From positions 1 through 43,406 of the forward strand of contig CALZHR010000180.1 of NCBI GenBank assembly GCA_945787335.1: DNA of 43,406 nucleotides, read 5' to 3'. Within the stretch, counting starts at the first letter, position 1; each line of letters opens with the position of its first letter. This stretch comes from an uncultured Desulfuromonadales bacterium. Lineage in GTDB: Bacteria > Desulfobacterota > Desulfuromonadia > Desulfuromonadales > Geopsychrobacteraceae. Positions 1-8,026 of this stretch are shown here, piece after piece. The notes beneath the pieces were generated by a model, which did not search any database, had not been told where the DNA came from, and saw nothing but the letters and a program-made list of their open reading frames with translations. A program made the translations under genes and the position numbers.

Positions 1-2246
1 ACATTGCCAGCATGCGCGTACAACTCAAGCGGATGGGGCTTTCCTATGACTGGGATCGCGAGTTCGCCACCTGCGACCCGGAATACTCCCGCTGGGAACA
101 GCTGATCTTTCTCCGGATGCTCGAGGCCGGGCTGGCCTACAAGAAGGGTTCATCGGTCAACTGGTGTCCCGACTGCCAGACGGTGCTGGCCAACGAGCAG
201 GTCGAGGACGGCTGCTGCTGGCGTTGCGACAATCTTGTCGAGCAGAAAGAACTCGATCAGTGGTTCTTCAAGATCACCAATTACGCCGACGAACTGCTCG
301 ACTGGACCGAAAAGCTCAGCGGTTGGCCGGAGCGGGTGCTGGCGATGCAGCGCAACTGGATCGGCAAGAGTTACGGGTGTGAGATCGCGTTCCCGGTTGT
401 CGGCTGCGACGAGAAGATCAAGGTCTTCACCACCCGGCCCGATACCCTGTTCGGTGCAACCTTCATGAGCCTGGCTCCGGAGCATCCGCTGGTCAGAACC
501 CTGGTCTCGGCGGAGCAGCAATCAGCTGTCGACGACTTTATCGCCCAGGTCGAACGACAAGACAAGGTGCAGCGGACCAGCGGTGATCTGGAAAAGCTCG
601 GCGTGTTCAGCGGCTCCTACGCGATCAACCCCTTGACCGGCGACCAGATCCCGATTTATCTCGCCAACTTCGTGCTGATGGATTACGGCACCGGCGCCGT
701 CATGGCGGTTCCGGCCCACGACCAGCGTGATTTCGAATTCGCCCGTAAATACGACCTGTCGATCCGGGTGGTCATCCAGCCGGAGGGGGACGCGCTGGAG
801 CCGGAACAGATGGCGGAAGCCCATACCGGGCCCGGTCGGTTGGTCAATTCCGGCCAGTTTGACGGCATCGATAACGAAACCGCCAAAGAAAAGATCGCCG
901 AATATCTCGACAGCCGCGGGGAAGGGCGCAAGACGATCAATTTCCGGTTGCGCGACTGGGGCGTGTCCCGGCAGCGTTACTGGGGCACCCCGATCCCGAT
1001 TATCTACTGCGATGCGTGCGGTGTGGTTCCGGTCCCCGAGAAAGATCTGCCGGTGCTCTTGCCGGACGATGTCGAGCTGACCGGCGAGGGCGGCTCACCG
1101 CTGGCGCGGCATGCGGAATTCCTCAAAGTCGACTGCCCGAAATGCGGTCAATCGGCCCGGCGGGAGAGTGATACCTTCGACACTTTTGTAGAAAGTTCCT
1201 GGTATTTTGCCCGTTACGCCTGCCCCGATTATCAGGCCGGCCCCCTCGACAAAGAGGCGGTCAACTACTGGATGCCGGTCGATCAGTATATCGGCGGCAT
1301 CGAGCATGCTGTCATGCATCTGCTCTATGCGCGCTTCTTCACCAAAGTTTTGCGTGATCTGAAGATGCTTGATGCCGATGAGCCCTTTACCAACCTGCTT
1401 ACTCAGGGGATGGTTTGCATGGAGACCCAGCGCTGCGCCGAGCACGGCTGGCTCTACCCTGAGCAGGTCAAGGACGGCAGCTGCGTTCTCTGCGCGAAAC
1501 CGGTCGAACTGGGACGCAACGAGAAGATGAGCAAGTCGAAGAAGAACGTTGTCGATCCCAATCTGCTGATCGATCAATACGGGGCTGATACGGCGCGGCT
1601 TTTCTCGCTGTTCGCGGCACCGCCGGAGAAGGACCTTGAGTGGAATGAACAGGGAGTCGAAGGCTGCGCCCGTTTCTTGGGCCGGGTCTGGCGGGCGGTT
1701 TTTGATAACCTTGAGCTGATCGCTGCTGCTGAAATCCCAAGCCAAGCAGAGGGGAGCGCTGCCGAACTGCGCCGCAAGACCCACCAGACGATCAAGAAAG
1801 TGACCGAGGATGTTGATGGCCGCTTCCATTTCAACACCGCCATTGCCGCGGTGATGGAGCTGGTCAACGCCATCTACGCGTTTAAGGATGGTGCCGAGCA
1901 GCCCGGGGTCTTGCGGGAGGCGCTCGAGGCCGTCGTCCGCTTGCTGAATCCCTTTGTGCCACACGTCAGCGAAGAGCTCTGGCAGGTGCTCGGACATCAG
2001 CAGAGCGTTGAGGCGGCCGGTTGGCCGATTTATGACGAAGCGGCCCTGGTTGCCGATGAAATCACCCTGGTGGTGCAGGTCAACGGTAAGGTCCGGGGTA
2101 AGATCAATGTTCCGCTCGCCGCTGACAAGGCCGAGGTTGAGGCCGCTGCCCAGGCAGAACCGAACGTCCAGCGTTTTCTCGAAAGTAAACAGGTCCGGAA
2201 GATTATCGTCGTCCCGAAGCGGCTGATTAATATCGTGGTGTCCTGA
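1..2246 (+). CDS. leuS: Leucine--tRNA ligase, 5'-truncated by the window edge
   Basis: Class I aminoacyl-tRNA synthetase that charges tRNA-Leu in the cytoplasm. The reading frame is open from base 3, before the first in-frame ATG at 12, and the residues around it (IASM, then YDW) match the interior of LeuRS, so the N-terminus with the HIGH motif lies outside the window. Visible parts are the CP1 editing domain ([11 protein letters not shown] near base 430; [10 protein letters not shown] near 700), the catalytic KMSKS loop at 1524-1538, and the C-terminal anticodon-binding and LeuRS-specific domains. A Cys-rich insert (CAEHGW...CVLC) lies just before KMSKS. The stop TGA overlaps the lptE start ATG by one base, so lptE is probably translationally coupled. 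The ATG at 12 should not be taken as the true start. Confidence 0.97.
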   Translation, partial: IASMRVQLKRMGLSYDWDREFATCDPEYSRWEQLIFLRMLEAGLAYKKGSSVNWCPDCQTVLANEQVEDGCCWRCDNLVEQKELDQWFFKITNYADELLDWTEKLSGWPERVLAMQRNWIGKSYGCEIAFPVVGCDEKIKVFTTRPDTLFGATFMSLAPEHPLVRTLVSAEQQSAVDDFIAQVERQDKVQRTSGDLEKLGVFSGSYAINPLTGDQIPIYLANFVLMDYGTGAVMAVPAHDQRDFEFARKYDLSIRVVIQPEGDALEPEQMAEAHTGPGRLVNSGQFDGIDNETAKEKIAEYLDSRGEGRKTINFRLRDWGVSRQRYWGTPIPIIYCDACGVVPVPEKDLPVLLPDDVELTGEGGSPLARHAEFLKVDCPKCGQSARRESDTFDTFVESSWYFARYACPDYQAGPLDKEAVNYWMPVDQYIGGIEHAVMHLLYARFFTKVLRDLKMLDADEPFTNLLTQGMVCMETQRCAEHGWLYPEQVKDGSCVLCAKPVELGRNEKMSKSKKNVVDPNLLIDQYGADTARLFSLFAAPPEKDLEWNEQGVEGCARFLGRVWRAVFDNLELIAAAEIPSQAEGSAAELRRKTHQTIKKVTEDVDGRFHFNTAIAAVMELVNAIYAFKDGAEQPGVLREALEAVVRLLNPFVPHVSEELWQVLGHQQSVEAAGWPIYDEAALVADEITLVVQVNGKVRGKINVPLAADKAEVEAAAQAEPNVQRFLESKQVRKIIVVPKRLINIVVS

Positions 2247-2749
2247 TGAGGAATTTGGCCCTTCTCTTACTCTTGTTCTGCCTGGTCGGTTGCGGTTACA
2301 ACTTCCCCGGCAAAGGGGATCTGCCGGCCGGCGTGAGCAGGATCTATGTGCCTTTGTTCAGCAACCGAAGCGCAGAGCCGCTGCTGGAGAACAGGCTCAG
2401 CAGCGCCGTCAGTGAAGTTTTTGCCCGGAACAATCGGATAACCCTGGTCGAGAACCGCGATCAGGCCGAGGCGATCTTGGAAGGCGATATCCGCTCTTAC
2501 AGCACGCGGGCAGTTGCGTACGACAGCAATGATGATATCAGCGAGTATCGCTCCCAGATGCTGGTCGATGCGCGCTTGTTGCAAGTGACCGATGGAAGAC
2601 TGCTCTGGCAGGGGAATGTCTCCTGGGATGATGAATACGCCGCCGCCGATGATAAGGCGCTGCAGGAGGACCTGGAGCAGGATGCGATCGACGAAATCAG
2701 CCTGCGGATCGCTGAAGAACTGCTCTATCGCCTGGTTGACGATTTTTAG
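2246..2749 (+). CDS. lptE: LPS-assembly lipoprotein LptE
   Basis: Outer-membrane lipoprotein partner of LptD in the final step of lipopolysaccharide transport; its presence implies a Gram-negative envelope. The 167-residue product begins with a basic residue and a hydrophobic stretch ending in the lipobox LVGC (Cys16), followed by CGYNFPG, typical of the LptE/RlpB family. The rest is an alpha/beta domain of about 150 residues, the normal family length. The start overlaps the leuS stop (TGATG), and holA follows after 8 bases, an order (leuS-lptE-holA) widely conserved in Proteobacteria. Sequence similarity in this family is low, so the call rests on lipobox, size and gene order together. Confidence 0.9.
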   Translation: MRNLALLLLLFCLVGCGYNFPGKGDLPAGVSRIYVPLFSNRSAEPLLENRLSSAVSEVFARNNRITLVENRDQAEAILEGDIRSYSTRAVAYDSNDDISEYRSQMLVDARLLQVTDGRLLWQGNVSWDDEYAAADDKALQEDLEQDAIDEISLRIAEELLYRLVDDF

Positions 2750-2757
2750 GAGCTATA

Positions 2758-3759
2758 ATGACGCCCGAAGAGCTGCTACGCTCCCTGCGTAACAATCAGG
2801 CTCCCGAGCTTATTTACCTCTACGGCCAGGAGCCCTTCCTGGCCCAACGGGCCGCAGCCCAGGTCCGACGCGCCGTTTTGGCGAGTGACAAAGACGATTT
2901 CAACGACGATCAGTTTTACGGCAAAGATACCACCGCCGCTCAGATCACCGAAGCGGCCTTGACGCTGCCGGTCTTTGCCCCGCGGCGGCTGGTGACCGTT
3001 AAGGACGCCCAGCAGTTGCCGGCTGGCGAGTTGGAGCAACTGATCCCCTACCTGAAACAGCCGGTTCCGGAAACCTGCCTGCTGTTCGTTGCCGATAAGA
3101 TCGACAGTCGGCGTAAGTTCTTTCAGCAGTTCAAAAAGAGCGGTGCTCTGGTCGAGTTCAAGCCGCTCAGCGAAAGAGAGTTGCCGGGGTACATCCGCGG
3201 CCTTCTGGATGATCGCGATCTGCGGATGACCGGCGATGCGCTGGACCTGTTCTGCAGCATGGTCGGCAGCAGCCTGCATGAAGTTCATGCCGAGCTGGAG
3301 AAACTGCTGACCTATCTCGGTACACGCACCCTGGTCGATGTCCCTGATGTGCAGGCGATCGTTTCCAAAGGACGGGCAGAAAATATCTTTGAGTTGGGTA
3401 ACGCCGTCGGGCGGGGTGATGCTGCACGCGCCCTGGGGCTGGTCAAGGGTCTGGTCGACGCCGGGGAAGCACCCCTGAAAATCCTCTCGCTGCTGGTCAG
3501 ACATTTCCGTCAGCTCTGGAAGGTGCGGGAGCTGCAGGTGCAGAAAAAAGGGAAGCGGGACATTGCCGGCATCGCCGGTGTGCCGTTTTTCGTCGTTGAT
3601 GCGCTGGTGGCGCAGGGGAAGCGTTTTTCCCGCAAGGATTTTCAGCGGGCCTATGAGATGTTTGTCGAGACCGACCTGGCGATGAAGTCGAGCGGGGCGG
3701 ATGCCGAGGCGCTGCTCGAGAGTCTGCTGTTGAATCTGGTCAAACGTGACGCCAAATAA
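2758..3759 (+). CDS. holA: DNA polymerase III subunit delta
   Basis: Delta subunit of the clamp loader, which opens the beta sliding clamp during replication. The product has 333 residues, the usual size. The N-terminal AAA+-like domain begins with LIYLYGQEPFL, and the motif around RAENIFELGNAVGRGD near residue 210 leads into the C-terminal collar domain with the KILSLLVRHFRQLWK segment. As normal for delta, no Walker A motif is seen. The start has AGGAG eight or so bases upstream, overlapping the lptE stop region, so it is probably co-transcribed with leuS-lptE. The stop lies inside the left arm of a terminator. Confidence 0.93.
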   Translation: MTPEELLRSLRNNQAPELIYLYGQEPFLAQRAAAQVRRAVLASDKDDFNDDQFYGKDTTAAQITEAALTLPVFAPRRLVTVKDAQQLPAGELEQLIPYLKQPVPETCLLFVADKIDSRRKFFQQFKKSGALVEFKPLSERELPGYIRGLLDDRDLRMTGDALDLFCSMVGSSLHEVHAELEKLLTYLGTRTLVDVPDVQAIVSKGRAENIFELGNAVGRGDAARALGLVKGLVDAGEAPLKILSLLVRHFRQLWKVRELQVQKKGKRDIAGIAGVPFFVVDALVAQGKRFSRKDFQRAYEMFVETDLAMKSSGADAEALLESLLLNLVKRDAK

Positions 3760-3786
3760 AAAAGGGGCTCGGAAAAGCCCCTTTTT
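3759..3786. terminator. Bidirectional intrinsic terminator between holA and rpsT
   Basis: Perfect 11-bp stem AAAAAGGGGCT / AGCCCCTTTTT with loop CGGAAA. The A-tract on one side and T-tract on the other make it work in both directions, ending the leuS-lptE-holA transcript and the convergent rpsT transcript. Confidence 0.93.
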
Positions 3787-3809
3787 CAGTCTTGTGACGC
3801 TATAGAGTC

Positions 3810-4073
3810 TTAGCCGAGGGTGTTCACCAGCTTGGTCAGCCGGGAAATCTTGCGGCTGGCGGTCGACTTGTGAATGACCCCTTTGGTGCTGGTCTTGTCG
3901 ATGTAGGGGATCGCTTTGGACAGGGCATCCTGGGCAGTATCTTTTTCACCGGCGGCGACGGCTTCGCGGACCTGCTTAACCAGGGTGCGCATGGTCGAGC
4001 GGACATGAGTGTTACGGGCGTTACGGACTTTGTTCTGCTTATTGCGCTTCAGGGCTGATTTATGGTTAGCCAC
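3810..4073 (-). CDS. rpsT: 30S ribosomal protein S20
   Basis: Small-subunit ribosomal protein binding the 5' domain of 16S rRNA. The 87-residue, Lys/Arg-rich helical product starting [10 protein letters not shown] and ending [10 protein letters not shown] is a full-length S20. The start codon is GTG (complement of CAC at 4071-4073), with AAGGAGA about seven bases upstream. The E. coli gene also uses a non-ATG start (TTG), which belongs to its feedback control, so the GTG may matter here. It has its own strong promoter and shares a terminator with holA. It sits alone and divergent from murJ. Confidence 0.97.
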   Translation of the reverse strand: MANHKSALKRNKQNKVRNARNTHVRSTMRTLVKQVREAVAAGEKDTAQDALSKAIPYIDKTSTKGVIHKSTASRKISRLTKLVNTLG

Positions 4074-4123
4074 GTTCTGTTCTCCTTGATAATGTGAATT
4101 TTCTTGTCTGAGAAAGCTCGGGG

Positions 4124-4152
4124 ATAATAATCAGCCAGGCCGCCCCTGTCAA
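4124..4152 (-). promoter_or_regulatory. Sigma-70 promoter of rpsT
   Basis: On the minus strand TTGACA (complement of 4147-4152) is followed by a 17-bp spacer and TATTAT (complement of 4124-4129), matching the consensus at 11 of 12 positions. Transcription would start near 4117, giving a leader of about 43 bases before the rpsT GTG. Confidence 0.85.
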
Positions 4153-4235
4153 GTTAGAAAGTCTCAATAGAATATTTATTTTCTCGTTTGTTCGCACTCT
4201 TAGCCATTTTAATTCAAGGATTAAAAAATATAAAC

Positions 4236-5810
4236 ATGGCTGCGAAAGGTAAGATAGCTGGTGCGACCCTGGTGATGGCTTTGGCAACGTCGCTCAGTCG
4301 GGTTGCGGGGCTGATCCGCGATATGGTTGTCGCCCGGATCTTCGGGGCCGGTTTTGCGACCGACGCCTTCTTTATGGCTTTTACCATCCCCAACCTTCTG
4401 CGTCGCTTTTTCGGCGAAGGGGCGCTGACCGCCGCGTTTGTCCCGACCTTTTCCGAGGTCTTCCACCGCCGCAGCCGTGAAGAGGCGCAGCAACTGGCCA
4501 ACCGCTGCGCAACCCTCCTGTTGCTGGTGATGCTGGTCATCATCGGCCTGGGAATCGCTTTGTCCCCCTGGGTCGTTCAGGGGATCGGCTTCGGTTTTGG
4601 TGCGATAGAAGGCAAGCTGGAACTGACCGATCAACTCAACCGGCTGATGTTCCCGTATATCGGGCTGGTGTCGCTGCTGGCCTTGCTGACCGGAATTCTC
4701 AACGTCCACGGGCATTTTTTCCTCCCCTCGCTCTCTCCACTGTTTCTCAACCTGGCGATGATCTTCAGCGCTCTGCTGTTCGGGCAGAGTTTTGAGCAAC
4801 CAATCTTCGCCCTGGCGATCGGCGTGCTGCTGGGGGGGCTGCTGCAGTTGCTACTGCAGTGGCCGGTGCTGTTCCGCTACCGCATCCGCTTCCGGTTCGA
4901 TTTCCGCTTTCGCCAGGACCCGTCCCTGCGCAGGATCGTAACCCTGATGCTGCCGGGGATCGCCGGAGTCGCGATCTATCAGATTAATGTCATCGTCTCC
5001 CGATTGCTGGCGTCTTTTTTGCCCGAAGGGAGTGTCTCCTATCTCTATTACGGGCAGCGGTTGTTCGAGTTCCCGCAAGGAATCTTTATCGTCTCCCTGG
5101 CCCAGGCGGCGCTGCCGCTGATGAGTCGTCAGGTCGCTGAGGACGATCGTCAGGGGTTGCAGGATTCCTTGCGCTTTGCGCTGACCCTGATAACACTTTT
5201 TTCCCTGCCGGCCATCGTCGGTCTGATTCTCTGCGCCAAGCCAATCTACTCGTTGTTTTTTCTTGCCGGGGAGTTCGATCTGTCGGCCCTCGAGAAAACC
5301 GCCTGGGCCTTGATCTGCTATGCGCCCGGACTGCTGTTCGTCGGCTACAGCCGTATTGCGGCCCAGACCTATTACGCCCTGAAGGATACCCGAACACCGG
5401 TGCTGGTCTCCTTCTGGACCCTGCTCGTTAATGTGCTCTTGGGATTAGGCCTGATGATCCCATTCGCGCATCTCGGGCTGGCCAGCGCATTGACGTTGTC
5501 GTCAATTTTCAATGCCCTTGTGCTGCTGGGGTTGCTGCGGCGCAAGGTGGGTGCTTTTTGGGGCGGTTGTCTGTGGCGACCCCTGCTCAAATCCCTGCCG
5601 GCCTGTGTCGTAATGGGTGGCTGCGTCTGGTGGATTCTCGGACGGGTCGATTGGACCCTGAGCGGACATTCCCTGGAAAAAGGCGTCTGCCTTTTTACCG
5701 CCGTCGCGATCGGAGGGATGCTTTATCTCGCCGTCTGCTCATTGCTGCGGGTCGCAGAGGTGAGGGAGGGCTTGAATCTGCTGCGGCGCAAGAAAAACCG
5801 GAGAGATTAG
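4236..5810 (+). CDS. murJ: Lipid II flippase MurJ
   Basis: Inner-membrane MOP-superfamily flippase that moves the peptidoglycan precursor lipid II to the periplasm. From ATG 4236 the product has 524 residues, the family size, with about 14 hydrophobic segments. The N-terminal signature is present (SLSRVAGLIRDMVVARIFG, then FFMAFTIPNLLRRFFGEGALTAAFVP), including the conserved Arg and Asp residues that line the E. coli cavity. An upstream in-frame TTG at 4188 would add 16 residues, but AKGKIAGATLVMA starting at 4236 is the normal N-terminus; the possible SD (AAGGA, 4216-4220) is rather distant at 15 bases. Convergent with fxsA, only 14 bp away. Confidence 0.94.
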   Translation: MAAKGKIAGATLVMALATSLSRVAGLIRDMVVARIFGAGFATDAFFMAFTIPNLLRRFFGEGALTAAFVPTFSEVFHRRSREEAQQLANRCATLLLLVMLVIIGLGIALSPWVVQGIGFGFGAIEGKLELTDQLNRLMFPYIGLVSLLALLTGILNVHGHFFLPSLSPLFLNLAMIFSALLFGQSFEQPIFALAIGVLLGGLLQLLLQWPVLFRYRIRFRFDFRFRQDPSLRRIVTLMLPGIAGVAIYQINVIVSRLLASFLPEGSVSYLYYGQRLFEFPQGIFIVSLAQAALPLMSRQVAEDDRQGLQDSLRFALTLITLFSLPAIVGLILCAKPIYSLFFLAGEFDLSALEKTAWALICYAPGLLFVGYSRIAAQTYYALKDTRTPVLVSFWTLLVNVLLGLGLMIPFAHLGLASALTLSSIFNALVLLGLLRRKVGAFWGGCLWRPLLKSLPACVVMGGCVWWILGRVDWTLSGHSLEKGVCLFTAVAIGGMLYLAVCSLLRVAEVREGLNLLRRKKNRRD

Positions 5811-5824
5811 TCCCTTTCGATATT

Positions 5825-6217
5825 TCAGAATCTGTTGATATGAATTTCACCCCGCGCCACCTTTTTTTCCAGCCATTTCTTTAACCAGCCTTTGAAGAGC
5901 AGCCTGGTTGCCGGCGTCAGCAGGGTAAAGCCGAACAGGTCGGTGCAGAATCCCGGGGTCAGCAGCAATAAGCCGCCGGCAAGGATCATCGCTCCATCCA
6001 GCATCTCACCGGCCGGTACGCGCCCGGCATTCAAATCGTTCTGTATTCGATTGATCAGTTGAAATCCCTGACTTCTCGCCAGGTAAGCGCCTGCGACCCC
6101 GGTCAGGAAAATCAAGCCGATAGTTGGCCAAACACCGATCTGAGTGCCTGCTTCAATGAGGACATATAATTCAATTATCGGGACCAGAGTAAAGAGTAAA
6201 ATTAACTTTATAAACAT
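5825..6217 (-). CDS. fxsA: FxsA-family membrane protein
   Basis: Small inner-membrane protein of the FxsA family, named for suppression of F-exclusion of phage T7 in E. coli when overproduced; its normal role is unsettled. The 130 residues contain three or four hydrophobic segments (about 3-20, 26-46 and 75-105). Family hallmarks are visible: P-IIELYVLIEAG near the N-terminus, GAYLARSQG in the middle, and GGLLLLTPGFCTDLFG in the last membrane segment, followed by a basic cytoplasmic tail. ATG start on the minus strand; the SD is weak. It lies downstream of mazG on the same strand after a 226-bp gap and ends 14 bp from murJ. Confidence 0.9.
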   Translation of the reverse strand: MFIKLILLFTLVPIIELYVLIEAGTQIGVWPTIGLIFLTGVAGAYLARSQGFQLINRIQNDLNAGRVPAGEMLDGAMILAGGLLLLTPGFCTDLFGFTLLTPATRLLFKGWLKKWLEKKVARGEIHINRF

Positions 6218-6396
6218 CTCTTCGGCCTTTTTATAAGAAATTATAAATTAACGACGCGGCGTATATGGTATTTCTGGTTCAATTATGATACGTATCCGTA
6301 AGTAGCTGTAAATAAATACTATTTCTATCTGTTTAAAAAATAGGCAACGAGCAGGACAGGGCTCTTTTTAACGCGCTCTGCATGGTATCAACAGGC

Positions 6397-6430
6397 TATT
6401 CCACAGATTATCCACAGATATTGTGGATGG
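6397..6430. other. Cluster of DnaA-box-like sites just downstream of mazG
   Basis: TTATCCACA at 6408-6416 is a perfect match to the DnaA box TTATNCACA. TATTCCACA (6397-6405, same strand) and the complement of TGTGGATGG (6422-6430) each match seven of nine positions. ATCCACA (6410-6416) and TGTGGAT (6422-6428) form an inverted repeat with a 5-base spacer GATAT. The sites lie in the AT-rich gap between mazG and fxsA. It may be a DnaA-binding or titration site; the inverted repeat lacks a U-tract and is not a good terminator. Confidence 0.5.
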
Positions 6431-6443
6431 CTTTGAAAAAATG

Positions 6444-7163
6444 CTATTTTTCGCCAACTTGAGAATTGATGACTCGATCTGCGATATTTTTAGCATCGAT
6501 TTTGACAATGGTCTCATAAATTTGTTTTCGCAGTGCGTCCTCCGGATCGATGTCGGCTGCTTGGGCTAACTGAGCGATGGAAAACAGCAGATTGCTGATA
6601 TGACCAGAGCTGATTTCTTGTGATTTCTGTAACTTACCGACCTGTTCATGAAGCTCTGAAACTTTAAGTTTTACTTGAGAGGTTGGTTCTAGGTTCTCTT
6701 CCTGCTGCAGTTTTCGGCATAACTTTGCTGCCCTTTTCAGGGCGGGGAGGGTGCTGGGGATCCTGTCCGCCAGACGGTTTGACTGGCCCCGGCGTTTTCG
6801 TTCTTCCAGCTTGATCTTTTCCCAGCGCAGCTCATGGCCTTGATAACTTTCCTGCTGAAAGATGTGCGGGTGTCTGCGGATCAGCTTTTGATTGATCGCA
6901 TCGGCGACATCTTCGATGGTAAATGAATTTTGTTCGGCAAAGATCTGTGCTTGAAATACCACCTGCAGCAGCAGGTCTCCAAGCTCGTCGCAGATCTCGT
7001 CCTGGTCGCCACGGTCGATCGCTTCAAGCAGCTCATAACACTCTTCAAGAATGTAGGGTTTCAGTGACTCTGGGGTTTGTTGTTGGTCCCACTTACATCC
7101 CTCTGCTCCTCTGAGGGTTGCCATGGTTTGGACCAGTTCTTCAAATGCACTGAGTTCCGGCAT
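6444..7163 (-). CDS. mazG: MazG-family nucleoside triphosphate pyrophosphohydrolase with degenerate C-terminal domain
   Basis: All-alpha NTP pyrophosphohydrolase that hydrolyses (d)NTPs to monophosphates. From the ATG at 7161-7163 (GAAAGG about ten bases upstream) the product has 239 residues; an in-frame TTG at 7193 would add ten unlikely ones. The N-terminal domain keeps its metal ligands: E40, E41 and E44 in EECYELLEAI, and E60 and D63 in DELGDLLLQVVF. The linking WEKIKLEERKRRG is present. In the C-terminal repeat the matching acidic positions are lost: SELHEQVGKLQ and SSGHISNLLF replace the usual EExxE and EExGDLLF, though IDPEDALRK remains. The 3' part is less GC-rich (104 G+C in bases 6481-6720, 43 percent). 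Divergent from yceD. Confidence 0.9.
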   Translation of the reverse strand: MPELSAFEELVQTMATLRGAEGCKWDQQQTPESLKPYILEECYELLEAIDRGDQDEICDELGDLLLQVVFQAQIFAEQNSFTIEDVADAINQKLIRRHPHIFQQESYQGHELRWEKIKLEERKRRGQSNRLADRIPSTLPALKRAAKLCRKLQQEENLEPTSQVKLKVSELHEQVGKLQKSQEISSGHISNLLFSIAQLAQAADIDPEDALRKQIYETIVKIDAKNIADRVINSQVGEK

Positions 7164-7220
7164 GTCACAATTGCCTTTCGAGGGAAAAGTCAACAGATCT
7201 CGGCTATTTTGCCCCTCTGT

Positions 7221-7237
7221 CTGGTATTAATTACCAG
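7221..7237. repeat. Inverted repeat in the mazG/yceD divergent region
   Basis: CTGGTA-TTAAT-TACCAG: two exact 6-bp arms around a 5-bp spacer. It lies 58 bp upstream of the mazG start and about 105 bp upstream of the yceD -35 box, a plausible place for a dimeric repressor or activator. No regulator is identified. Confidence 0.4.
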
Positions 7238-7240
7238 TCT

Positions 7241-7250
7241 CTATGCATAG
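7241..7250. repeat. Perfect 10-bp palindrome CTATGCATAG
   Basis: CTATGCATAG reads the same on both strands and sits three bases after the CTGGTA/TACCAG inverted repeat. The two together form a compact symmetric block in the divergent intergenic region. Confidence 0.35.
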
Positions 7251-7341
7251 CATTTTTCAGGAGAAAAAAAACCTTGCAAATTGCTGTTCGATAGGCTAAG
7301 TAAACTCGCCATTCTGAGCCGTCTGGGATGACCCTTTTCCC

Positions 7342-7369
7342 TTGACATGGTTCGGGCTCTCTTTATACT
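7342..7369 (+). promoter_or_regulatory. Near-consensus sigma-70 promoter of the yceD-rpmF-plsX-fab operon
   Basis: TTGACA at 7342-7347 (6/6), a 16-bp spacer, and TATACT at 7364-7369 (5/6). Transcription would start near 7376, about 19 bases before the GTG start of yceD. This also rules out the in-frame ATG at 7347 as the translation start, because it overlaps the -35 box. Confidence 0.87.
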
Positions 7370-7394
7370 GTTCACTTTTGCTCAGAGGCTCGCT

Positions 7395-7943
7395 GTGCGT
7401 CTTGAACTGAAAGACTTGAAAGAAGGCCTGCTTGAGCAGGAATATTCTTGTGGTTCCAAGGACTTTCCGGTCCTGTCTGAGCTGGCGGACGAAGCGGATG
7501 TGCGGTTTCGTGAGCCCCTCTATTTTAAGTTACGTCTGCAGAAAACCGGGCAGATTGTCGAAGTTGATGGCTCACTGTCGGCAGCGGTCGGCTTGAAATG
7601 TGGCCGATGCCTGCAGCCTTTTGAGCAGCAGCTTGCGGCGGACTTCGCTTTGACCTTCAGCCCGCTGGTCGAGCGAGAAGAGGATGCTGCCGAAGAGGTT
7701 GAGCTGGAAGCTGACGAGTTGGGCTTGATCTACTATCGTGACGAGATCCTGGAGCTGCGCGAGCCTTTGCAGGAGCAACTGATCATGTCCGTCCCGATCG
7801 GCCCGTGTTGCCAGGAAAAGTGTCAGGGACTCTGCCCTGAGTGCGGCACAGATCTGAATAAAGCTAAATGCACCTGTGCTAAAAAGCCGTTCAATAATAA
7901 ATTCGGCGCATTGGCCGATCTGAAGGTTGAAAAATCTAAATAG
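7395..7943 (+). CDS. yceD: YceD/DUF177 family protein (23S rRNA accumulation protein family)
   Basis: Member of the DUF177/YceD family, found almost always just before rpmF; the E. coli and plant members are linked to 23S rRNA processing or accumulation. I chose GTG 7395 (182 residues, [11 protein letters not shown]) because AGAGG lies six bases upstream and the promoter excludes the longer frame from 7347. The central CGRCLQPF (Cys69 and Cys72) and the C-terminal Cys-rich end ([17 protein letters not shown], then KCTC) are family hallmarks and suggest metal binding. An acidic stretch ([18 protein letters not shown]) lies between. First gene of the operon leading through rpmF to the fatty-acid genes. 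Confidence 0.9.
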   Translation: MRLELKDLKEGLLEQEYSCGSKDFPVLSELADEADVRFREPLYFKLRLQKTGQIVEVDGSLSAAVGLKCGRCLQPFEQQLAADFALTFSPLVEREEDAAEEVELEADELGLIYYRDEILELREPLQEQLIMSVPIGPCCQEKCQGLCPECGTDLNKAKCTCAKKPFNNKFGALADLKVEKSK

Positions 7944-7948
7944 AAATA

Positions 7949-7976
7949 GACAAAAGATCTATTGTCTGCTTTTGTC
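7949..7976 (+). other. RNA hairpin with an alternative fold in the yceD-rpmF gap
   Basis: GACAAAAG (7949-7956) pairs exactly with CTTTTGTC (7969-7976). A competing pairing AGACAA (7948-7953) with TTGTCT (7962-7967) uses overlapping bases, so only one can form. It begins five bases after the yceD stop. Function unknown. Confidence 0.4.
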
Positions 7977-7989
7977 GTTATAAACAAAA

Positions 7990-8011
7990 AGCTGAATCAC
8001 AGAATTCAGCT
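7990..8011 (+). other. RNA hairpin immediately upstream of the rpmF ribosome binding site
   Basis: AGCTGAAT-CACAGA-ATTCAGCT, an exact 8-bp stem with a 6-base loop, ends three bases before the SD AAGGAG at 8015-8020. With no U-tract it is not a terminator; it could protect the rpmF message 5' end after processing or bind a ribosomal protein. Confidence 0.45.
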
Positions 8012-8026
8012 GTCAAGGAGATAGCA

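Noticed and set aside
12..14. ATG at 12 as the start of leuS
   Set aside because: The frame is open to the window edge and residues before and after match the interior of LeuRS, so the gene begins outside.
1095..1997. 300-residue antisense frame over leuS, and similar long antisense frames at 10252-11151, 12386-13321, 20375-21451, 28221-29327 and 29640-30797
   Set aside because: All are shadows of well-recognised sense genes caused by codon bias, without conserved motifs or start signals.
6218..6443. Chromosomal origin of replication at the DnaA-box cluster
   Set aside because: Only one perfect box and no dnaA, dnaN or partition genes nearby; the region is too small and lacks a clear unwinding element.
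7347..7349. ATG at 7347 as the start of yceD
   Set aside because: It overlaps the -35 box of a near-consensus promoter; GTG 7395 has a well-placed SD and fits the family N-terminus.
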